From positions 1-10,168 of the forward strand of contig JAUXHF010000051.1 in the NCBI GenBank assembly GCA_030621685.1: a stretch of 10,168 nt of DNA. The letters run 5' to 3'. This DNA is from Spirochaetota bacterium. Lineage in GTDB: Bacteria; Spirochaetota; UBA12135; COTS27. Each line of letters starts with the position of its first letter. The stretch's first letter is position 1. The notes beneath the pieces are model-generated. The model searched no databases and was not told where the DNA came from. It saw only the letters and a program-made list of their open reading frames with translations. Position numbers and translations under genes: made by a program. Shown here piece by piece: positions 5,284 through 10,168 of this stretch.

Positions 5284-7059
5284 ATGATTACTCCATCCTC
5301 TAATTACTATTACAATTCAGACATAAAAGTAACAAAAATCTACAATACTCTTGTGCAAGAGAGTTCTTTTGTTACAGGAAGCGTGCAAGAAAGCTCTTTT
5401 GTTACAGGAAGCGTGAAAAACAAAGCTGCAGAAGCAGATCTTTTAAAACAAATTTCGCAGAACTTTGTTTTAAAAGGACGTGCTTTACTGACAACAAAAA
5501 AATTTTTACCTAGCAGCAAAAATGTTAGATATAGCAAAGAAGACTCAACGTACTATGCGCTTAGCACTGGCTATGTATCTTATGGCAGTGTTGAAGATTT
5601 AAAAATCCAAGTTCTGCCTTTTCTTATCATAACAAAAGATAAGCTTAGTGTTTATGCTTTGGTACCCAAGGCTACTGTCTCAGAGGAAGACATATCACTC
5701 AATGAGGCATGGTTTCGTTCTCTTTGGAAGCAATATAAATTAAAAGCAGAGGTAAGCGAAGATATATTTGATGAGCTGTCAGAACTTTACCATGAAACAG
5801 GCGGGCTTATCAAGATAGCTAGCGGAATTCCCGCCAAACGTGGTTTTAATAAAAGGATGCAACCGCATGGTGCAAATTTGCGACGTGGCTTTGATAATGT
5901 GAACTTTCTTGGTCTTACCTACGAAGAAATAAAATGTTTTCGGAAAACGGCTAAGAATAGCGTAATTGGCGACTTTCTGCCATCTTTGCAGGCACACGTA
6001 GGCAGCGATGTTATGGGCAAGGAAATCCATCCCGGTATGCCCAAGTCTTCAAATATTGGAAAATTTCTTAAAGTCTTAGATAACACTAACGTGGTAAGCG
6101 AGATTGATGGCATACTTCGCGTTGGCACAGGTAGTCTTTTCTACATGTCTCGCCCGCATTATGTTGAAGGCGATATACATACAGCACTAGAAGTACCCGA
6201 TGGCTGCGACCTCGTGGTTACTGGCTCTGTAGTAAATTGTTCAAGTTTAAAGTGTTCTGGCACCGTCACGGTGTACGGGAATGTGGAAAATTCGAAAATC
6301 TATTCTGAAGGCGATCTTCTTGTGGCTGGAGGAATAGTTCGGAAATCTTATGTCGAGGTCAACGCCTCTGTAGAAGCACAATTTGCCGATCATAGTATCT
6401 TGCTGGCAAATGGTTCTTTGAAAGTTCGAAAATACATTACTTTCTGCCAAGCTACTGTTTCAGAAAATATTTTTATTTTGGACAAAACCAAAGGCAAAGT
6501 TTCCAGTAGCACACTATCTTTATGTAGCTATCTTATTGTTTCTGAAGTTGGCTCGCAAACTGGCTCTAGTACAAAAATTGAGATTATCAAAAAATCTGCT
6601 TTAGAAAATTCTGCCATGAAGGTTTCTATGTTAAAGAACGAAAAACAAAACTTAATAAAAATAATTGCTAAATTCCAAAAGGCTTTAGGCACCAATTTTG
6701 AAAAAAACCCCCACGAATACATAAAAAATATTCCGCAGGCTAGGCAAGAAAAAACCTTTTTAGCTATTAAATATCTAAAAAAAGTACATGAGCAACTCAG
6801 TTCAATAAATCAAAAAATCAGCACGCTTGAAAATTCTTTACAAGAAAAAAAACTAAGCTCCAATGGCTTAAAACAGAAAATTTTTGTTCTTAAAAGACTC
6901 TTTGGAGGCGTAAACATGATCATTAACGGCTCATCCTCCATCAGCGAATATTCAGTGAATGCTCCTACCAAAATAGTCTATGATCCCAGCAAGGGCAATC
7001 TTACAAAAAACACTTTTGACCCTCTACAAGATCATGATCTTGTAGACCTAGGCTATTAA
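5284..7059 (+). CDS. fapA: FapA family (DUF342) polymerising beta-helix protein
   Basis: A soluble protein of 591 residues with no signal peptide. Residues 1-50 are Ser/Tyr-rich and hold an exact 10-residue tandem repeat (VQESSFVTGS). Residues 60-290 resemble the FapA N-terminal domain. Residues 290-435 are the DUF342 beta-helix: short Gly/Val/Ser rungs such as DLVVTGSVVNCSSLKCSGTV, ending in EVGSQTGSSTKIEI, which matches the conserved iGs..g..T block. Residues 440-540 are a Lys/Glu-rich coiled coil, followed by a short C-terminal tail. In Vibrio vulnificus FapA promotes polar flagellum formation and is held by dephosphorylated EIIA-Glc; relatives elsewhere are little studied. No flagellar gene lies in this window, so that role is not proven here. 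The start ATG has no Shine-Dalgarno and follows the 13-bp repeats. The final codons contain a 24-bp palindrome. Confidence 0.82.
   Translation: MITPSSNYYYNSDIKVTKIYNTLVQESSFVTGSVQESSFVTGSVKNKAAEADLLKQISQNFVLKGRALLTTKKFLPSSKNVRYSKEDSTYYALSTGYVSYGSVEDLKIQVLPFLIITKDKLSVYALVPKATVSEEDISLNEAWFRSLWKQYKLKAEVSEDIFDELSELYHETGGLIKIASGIPAKRGFNKRMQPHGANLRRGFDNVNFLGLTYEEIKCFRKTAKNSVIGDFLPSLQAHVGSDVMGKEIHPGMPKSSNIGKFLKVLDNTNVVSEIDGILRVGTGSLFYMSRPHYVEGDIHTALEVPDGCDLVVTGSVVNCSSLKCSGTVTVYGNVENSKIYSEGDLLVAGGIVRKSYVEVNASVEAQFADHSILLANGSLKVRKYITFCQATVSENIFILDKTKGKVSSSTLSLCSYLIVSEVGSQTGSSTKIEIIKKSALENSAMKVSMLKNEKQNLIKIIAKFQKALGTNFEKNPHEYIKNIPQARQEKTFLAIKYLKKVHEQLSSINQKISTLENSLQEKKLSSNGLKQKIFVLKRLFGGVNMIINGSSSISEYSVNAPTKIVYDPSKGNLTKNTFDPLQDHDLVDLGY
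5353..5412 (+). repeat. 30-bp in-frame tandem repeat near the fapA N-terminus
   Basis: Two 30-bp units (5353-5382 and 5383-5412) differ at two synonymous third positions and each encodes VQESSFVTGS (residues 24-33 and 34-43). A third unit begins with GTG and then diverges. The two silent changes indicate either an older duplication or selection on the protein sequence. Confidence 0.93.
7023..7046. repeat. 24-bp perfect palindrome in the last codons of fapA
   Basis: The half-site TCTACAAGATCA is followed directly by its exact reverse complement, centred between 7034 and 7035. It covers fapA codons for LQDHDLVD and ends 10 bp before the TAA. As RNA it would make a 10-bp stem with a CAUG loop. 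No T run follows, so it is not an ordinary intrinsic terminator. A dimeric DNA-binding protein site or a 3'-end-protecting hairpin are alternatives. Confidence 0.85.
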
Positions 7060-7061
7060 GA

Positions 7062-7100
7062 CTGTTATCAAAGCATACAAGGCTGTTTATCAAAGCATAC
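7062..7100 (+). repeat. Direct repeat downstream of fapA (period about 21 bp)
   Basis: CTGTTATCAAAGCATAC (7062-7078) recurs as CTGTTTATCAAAGCATAC (7083-7100), identical except for one extra T. It starts 3 bp after the fapA stop codon. The rest of the gap to the next gene (7101-7202) shows no clear promoter or terminator. Confidence 0.85.
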
Positions 7101-7202
7101 CTAACATCCCTTTAAACTTACTGCATCCTAACAAAACCCGCATCCGCTCATTCAAGCAGAAACACATCAAGCAGCAGCTTAATTAGTCTGGCAGAAGCCA
7201 TC

Positions 7203-8000
7203 ATGCCAAAGTCGCCAATCTTTATTTTCCGCGCCGATCCTCCCGCTTCAGCAAGCGTAAATATGGCTAGAGATTCTGCTTTTCTGGATTTAGCCCAGAG
7301 TGCCAATCATTCACAATCTATTTTTTTTCGCGTATACAGTTGGCAGCAAGCAGCTATTTCTTTAGGCAGACATCAGAACCCTGAACGTTTACTTAATCGT
7401 GAGGCTTTTAAGCGTATTGAAAAAGGACAATTAGATCTTGTTAAACGTCCCACCGGCGGAAGAGCCGTGCTTCATCATAAAGAGCTTAGCTATGCGCTAG
7501 CCGCTAGCTATGAAAACAAGTTCTTTGGCAGCGGTTTGCGAGAAAGCATGCATGCCATAGCCTTGCTCCTACAAGATTTCCTGCTTTCTTTGGGGCTGCC
7601 AGCTAACTTGCTAAGCATAAACACAGAAACACGTAACCAGGCTATGGTTGATTGCTATGCTATGGAGGGCTTTGCCGAAATTTTGCTAGACCGACAAAAA
7701 CTTATCGGCTCGGCGCAGCGGCGAAGCCATAATGCCTTCATGCAACATGGCTCGCTTCCTCTGTTTACCCACACCCTCTCTTTGCAAGAATTCCTTCAAG
7801 ATTCAACGCCAAAAACATCAGCTTCTCTGCCCCCAGCTCCCAGCAAGCCTATCAAAAAAGCCTATTTAGAAAATTTCATAAAACTTGACGAAAGCGATAT
7901 GCCAGCCCTCCAATCGCGCTTTGTTAGCTTTTTCAAGCAATCTTTACAAAGCTCCCATCAAAAGCAGCCAGCCAGCCAGCCCTTTAATCGCGCTTTGTAG
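7203..8000 (+). CDS. LipM-like octanoyltransferase / lipoate-protein ligase family
   Basis: A 265-residue member of the BPL/LplA/LipB fold (PF03099), which moves octanoyl or lipoyl groups onto lipoyl-domain proteins such as GcvH or 2-oxoacid dehydrogenase E2. Visible motifs are SLGRHQNPE (53-61), the acyl-binding RPTGGRAVLHHKELSYAL (82-99), and a cysteine at 151 followed by FAEILLDRQKLIGSAQRR (157-174) and QHGSLPL (181-187). Cys151 before a conserved E-(I/L) and K-(hydrophobic)-GSAQ block, then QHGS, is the LipM pattern of Bacillus subtilis (catalytic Cys150), so octanoyl transfer from acyl-ACP is more likely than ATP-dependent LplA ligation. The C-terminal 15 residues are low-complexity and overlap a duplicated DNA segment. 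The ATG at 7203 has only a weak AGAAG upstream; M21 is too far inside the family N-terminus. No lipA is nearby. Confidence 0.82.
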   Translation: MPKSPIFIFRADPPASASVNMARDSAFLDLAQSANHSQSIFFRVYSWQQAAISLGRHQNPERLLNREAFKRIEKGQLDLVKRPTGGRAVLHHKELSYALAASYENKFFGSGLRESMHAIALLLQDFLLSLGLPANLLSINTETRNQAMVDCYAMEGFAEILLDRQKLIGSAQRRSHNAFMQHGSLPLFTHTLSLQEFLQDSTPKTSASLPPAPSKPIKKAYLENFIKLDESDMPALQSRFVSFFKQSLQSSHQKQPASQPFNRAL

Positions 8001-8002
8001 CC
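7902..8002. repeat. Direct repeat forming the 3' end of the lipM-like gene
   Basis: A segment running from CCAGCCCT to ATCGCGCTTTG occurs at 7902-7923 and again at 7976-7997, with two differences in 22 bp (CTCCAATCG against CTTTAATCG). The offset is 74 bp, so the second copy is read in another frame and ends with the TAG stop. GCCA and GCCAGCCAGC repeats lead into copy 2 (7967-7980). Confidence 0.7.
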
Positions 8003-8011
8003 AAAAACATG

Positions 8012-8033
8012 CTTGCTATAAAAAAATAGCAAG
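8012..8033. other. 8-bp inverted repeat after the lipM-like gene
   Basis: CTTGCTAT (8012-8019) and ATAGCAAG (8026-8033) flank six A. The hairpin lies 12 bp after the stop codon, the right place for a terminator, but the following plus-strand DNA is TAAAATAAAAA rather than a T run. It could mark a transcript end or be a pause or stability hairpin. Confidence 0.4.
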
Positions 8034-8066
8034 TAAAATAAAAACATCGCTTTTTTATATCTATAT

Positions 8067-8072
8067 TATAAT
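8067..8072 (+). promoter_or_regulatory. Candidate -10 box upstream of cimA
   Basis: TATAAT lies in an AT-rich stretch after the lipM-like gene. No clear -35 box is seen 16-18 bp upstream. If used, the cimA leader is about 125 nt and would contain the heptamer array (8116-8157) and the TTAAGAA inverted repeat (8160-8176). Confidence 0.25.
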
Positions 8073-8115
8073 ACGTACGCATACATGCTGTATATAACTT
8101 TTTAAAGCACAAATT

Positions 8116-8157
8116 CCCATCGCCTATCACCTATCACCTATCACCTATCACCCATCG
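8116..8157 (+). repeat. Heptamer array upstream of cimA (6 x 7 bp)
   Basis: Six 7-bp units follow without a break: CCCATCG, then CCTATCA four times exactly, then CCCATCG. The two outer units are identical to each other and differ from the inner four at two positions. The array ends 48 bp before the cimA ATG and lies outside any reading frame I can support. Four perfect copies are prone to gain or loss by slippage. Confidence 0.93.
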
Positions 8158-8159
8158 CT

Positions 8160-8176
8160 TTAAGAACTCTTCTTAA
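8160..8176. promoter_or_regulatory. Inverted repeat TTAAGAA-CTC-TTCTTAA before cimA
   Basis: A perfect 7-bp inverted repeat with a 3-nt centre starts three bases after the heptamer array and ends 29 bp before the cimA start codon. It could be an operator or a small leader hairpin. The ribosome binding site candidate GAGG (8188-8191) lies just downstream with an unusually long 14-nt spacer to the ATG. Confidence 0.4.
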
Positions 8177-8205
8177 CAATTTCACTTGAGGTATAAAAAA
8201 AGACA

Positions 8206-9981
8206 ATGAAAGCAGATTCCTTAGCACTCACAACACCAAGTTTATATGACACTTCACTGCGCGATGGACTGCAAGGTGAGAAAACAAAACTAACACTTAG
8301 TGAAAAACTGGCTGTTGCCCAAGAACTCGACACCTTAGGGCTAGATTATATCGAGGGTGGCTTTCCACTCGCTAGCCCTTCGGAAAAAGAGTTTTTTGAT
8401 AAAGCCCTAAAGCTGAATTTTCGCCATGCCAAGCTAGTCGCTTTCGGTAGCACCAGGTCGCCAAAGAGCAAGGTTGAAAATGACTTTTCTATGAAAGCCT
8501 TGCTCAGCGTGGAGGTGCCAGCCATAGCCGTGGTGGGGAAATCTTGGACTTCCCATGTCACGCAAGTGCTGCGAACATCCTTAGACGAGAACCTACGGCT
8601 GATTGAAGAAACGGTGGCTTACTTGAAACGCCATGGCAAAGAGGTTATCTACGATGCCGAACATTTCTTTGATGGCTTCTTCGAAAACAGCGAATATGCC
8701 ATGAAAACCCTAGAGGCCGCCATGAATGGCGGCGCCGATATCCTTGTTCTCTGCGATACCAACGGCGGCAGCATCCATACAAAATTCCGCGAGGTACTAA
8801 AGCAAGTAGAAAAACAATGTAGCCAATGGAAAACTCCCTATGGCGTACACTTACACGATGACCTAGGGCTTGCTGTTGCCAATTCTCTGCTAGCCCTTGA
8901 ATATGGGGCAAAACAAATACAAGGCACGCTAAACGGCTGGGGCGAACGCTGCGGAAACGCTAACCTTTCGCTGATTATCCCCAATTTGCAAATAAAAATG
9001 GGGCTTAACATCATATCTGACACACAGCTGAAACGCTTGAATCACAGCGTACGGCTGCTCAATGAACATGCCAACATGGCAACCAACGAAAAACAAGGCT
9101 ATATTGGCAGAAGCTCCTTTGCCCATAAAGGCGGGCAACATGCCGATGTTCTGATGAAGAATAATATTCTTATGGAACATATAAACCCTGCCTTGGTAGG
9201 AAATGAACGTCGCGTCTTACTCTCCGAGTTAGCCGGCAAAGCTAGCTTGGTCTACACCTTGCAAAAATCTGCTGGGCTCTCACAGAATGGAGAATTAGCA
9301 GATTTCACCAAAAATTCACCCCTTGTAGCCGAGCTAACAAAGCTTTTAAAAAACAAAGAACAATTAGGCTATGAATACGAAACCGCCATGGCCTCTTTTG
9401 AATTGCTTATTCATAAAAGCCTGCATTCTTATAAATCTATGTTTCAATTAATCGATTATCGCGTAGAAGTAGAACGGTCTTCGAAACCATCGCTAGCCCA
9501 AAAGGCGGGGGAACAAGATACTGCTTTGTTGCAGGTTACGTCTATCGCTTTTGTCAGGCTACGCGTGAACGGCATTTTGCGAAGTGGCATTGCTAACGGA
9601 GATGGCCCTGTAAGTAGCTTGGATTTAGCTTTACGCCAAGCCCTAGAGCCATTCTATCCTTTTTTGAAAAACGTAAAACTAACCGACTATAAAGTGCGTG
9701 TTTTAGATAGCAACAAAAGCACCTCCGCGCGAACTCGCGTTTTCATTTCTAGCGCCTATAATGCCGATGCTGATTCCAGCCTCACTCAGCCACTGCCGCC
9801 CCACCTGCAAAAGTGGGAAACCGTAGGCGTTAGCCAGAATATTATTGATTCTTCATGGCAAGCCCTCATCGATTCTTTTGAATTTTTCTACAATAAATAT
9901 AGAGTTTACTCCGCCCCAAGTCATGCTAAGCCTAAGCAACCTCTTCCTTTGTCAAAAGAAGCCATCGCACAAAGAAAATAA
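8206..9981 (+). CDS. cimA: Citramalate synthase
   Basis: CimA condenses pyruvate with acetyl-CoA to (R)-citramalate, the entry to threonine-independent isoleucine synthesis. The 591 residues have the two-part plan. A DRE-TIM barrel spans about 10-285: LYDTSLRDGLQGE at 13-25, YIEGGFP, DAEHFFDGF, GVHLHDDLGLAVANS with the metal-binding His215 and His217, and LNGWGERCGNAN. A linker follows, then the LeuA-type regulatory domain (about 440-565: VTSIAFVRLRVNG, ANGDGPVSSLDLALRQAL, VGVSQNIIDSSWQALIDS), where end products bind. The EGGFP and GWGERCGNANL wording fits the citramalate branch rather than LeuA or homocitrate synthase, though substrate choice is not provable by eye. The last 25 residues are a Pro/Lys tail and make it longer than the usual 520-550. 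GAGG sits 14 nt before the ATG. IlvC in this window acts later in the same pathway. Confidence 0.93.
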   Translation: MKADSLALTTPSLYDTSLRDGLQGEKTKLTLSEKLAVAQELDTLGLDYIEGGFPLASPSEKEFFDKALKLNFRHAKLVAFGSTRSPKSKVENDFSMKALLSVEVPAIAVVGKSWTSHVTQVLRTSLDENLRLIEETVAYLKRHGKEVIYDAEHFFDGFFENSEYAMKTLEAAMNGGADILVLCDTNGGSIHTKFREVLKQVEKQCSQWKTPYGVHLHDDLGLAVANSLLALEYGAKQIQGTLNGWGERCGNANLSLIIPNLQIKMGLNIISDTQLKRLNHSVRLLNEHANMATNEKQGYIGRSSFAHKGGQHADVLMKNNILMEHINPALVGNERRVLLSELAGKASLVYTLQKSAGLSQNGELADFTKNSPLVAELTKLLKNKEQLGYEYETAMASFELLIHKSLHSYKSMFQLIDYRVEVERSSKPSLAQKAGEQDTALLQVTSIAFVRLRVNGILRSGIANGDGPVSSLDLALRQALEPFYPFLKNVKLTDYKVRVLDSNKSTSARTRVFISSAYNADADSSLTQPLPPHLQKWETVGVSQNIIDSSWQALIDSFEFFYNKYRVYSAPSHAKPKQPLPLSKEAIAQRK

Positions 9982-10080
9982 AAACTAGAATAAAAGCTTG
10001 AAATAGGCTATGTTTTCTTCATATTTTATGCTACTTACTGAAACCCCCTAACAAGCTAAAGAAAAGTAAGCGCCTAGCCC
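9982..10080. other. Gap after cimA with no clear terminator
   Basis: About 100 bp of AT-rich DNA between the cimA stop and the next possible start. I see no hairpin followed by a T run and no strong promoter. Readthrough from cimA into the next frame remains possible. Confidence 0.4.
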
Positions 10081-10168
10081 ATGATGAAAACTTTAGATAA
10101 AAAATTCTTTCCCAGCAAAAAAAAAAATTTAGAAAAAATCTACAGCAAAGCTAAACTTTACCGATACT
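10081..10168 (+). CDS. Possible start of a hypothetical gene (partial, runs off window)
   Basis: Two adjacent ATG codons open a frame with no stop to the window end (29 codons), beginning MMKTLDKKFFPSKKKNLEKI. I do not recognise it. It is Lys-rich, its upstream DNA has only a poor purine tract (AAAGAAAAG, more than 12 nt away), and it holds a run of 11 A (10117-10127), which could slip during replication or transcription. An open frame this short is expected by chance, so the call is weak; orientation and position after cimA are its only support. Confidence 0.3.
   Translation, partial: MMKTLDKKFFPSKKKNLEKIYSKAKLYRY

Noticed and set aside
8012..8033. Intrinsic terminator after the lipM-like gene
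   Set aside because: The hairpin is real, but the plus strand continues with A-rich rather than T-rich DNA. Kept only as a low-confidence inverted repeat.
7885..8097. 70-residue frame overlapping the end of the lipM-like gene in another frame
   Set aside because: No ribosome binding site or family match. Its apparent length comes from the duplicated segment at 7976-7997.
8116..8157. CRISPR-like array
   Set aside because: The units are 7 bp with no spacers, and no cas gene is near. It is a simple tandem repeat.
1..10168. tRNA, rRNA, insertion sequences, attachment sites or a replication origin
   Set aside because: I found no cloverleaf, rRNA-like block, transposase, flanking terminal repeats or clustered DnaA boxes on either strand.

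Overview
The window looks like ordinary bacterial chromosome: dense, mostly housekeeping genes, moderate-to-low GC, and no phage, transposon, CRISPR or RNA gene that I can support. The gene set is the nucleotide-excision repair protein UvrB, SSB, the lipid II flippase MurJ, KARI (IlvC), a BaxI_1-type Bax inhibitor-1 homologue, FapA/DUF342, a LipM-like octanoyltransferase and citramalate synthase (CimA). It fits a free-living or host-associated bacterium with peptidoglycan that makes isoleucine from pyruvate through citramalate. The protein style and the FapA, BaxI_1 and CimA combination made me think of Spirochaetota, but that is a weak guess that the DNA alone does not prove.

Layout. Plus strand on the left: the last 40 codons of uvrB (1-123), an extra decayed copy of that gene end (140-229), then ssb (420-851). 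Minus strand in the middle: murJ (1000-2769), ilvC (3059-4066) and the BaxI_1 gene (4311-5054), so ssb and murJ converge. An AT-rich divergent region with nested palindromes (5055-5283) separates these from a plus-strand run: fapA (5284-7059), lipM-like (7203-8000), cimA (8206-9981) and possibly the first codons of another gene (10081 to the end). Gaps of 140-300 bp between genes suggest mostly separate transcription units.

How the genes relate. CimA (pyruvate + acetyl-CoA to citramalate) and IlvC (acetohydroxyacid reductoisomerisation) are an entry step and a later step of isoleucine synthesis. IlvC also serves valine and leucine. They lie about 4.1 kb apart on opposite strands with no other ilv or leu gene here. 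The LipM-like protein would supply octanoyl groups for lipoylation of 2-oxoacid dehydrogenases or GcvH. UvrB and SSB belong to DNA maintenance, MurJ to cell-wall synthesis, and FapA to the flagellar or polar cell-surface family DUF342. No single new multi-gene system is visible.

What stands out is non-coding. Most of the gaps carry a short tandem duplication, three of them with a 7-bp unit (GAAGCAA before ssb, CAGCCCT before ilvC, CCTATCA before cimA). Others have 93-, 19-, 13- and 21-bp units. Similar duplications intrude into genes: a 30-bp in-frame repeat in fapA, a 6-bp microsatellite in murJ, and an out-of-frame copy at the end of the lipM-like gene. A perfect 24-bp palindrome lies inside the last codons of fapA, and an 11-bp stem with a 4-nt loop lies in its likely 5' leader.
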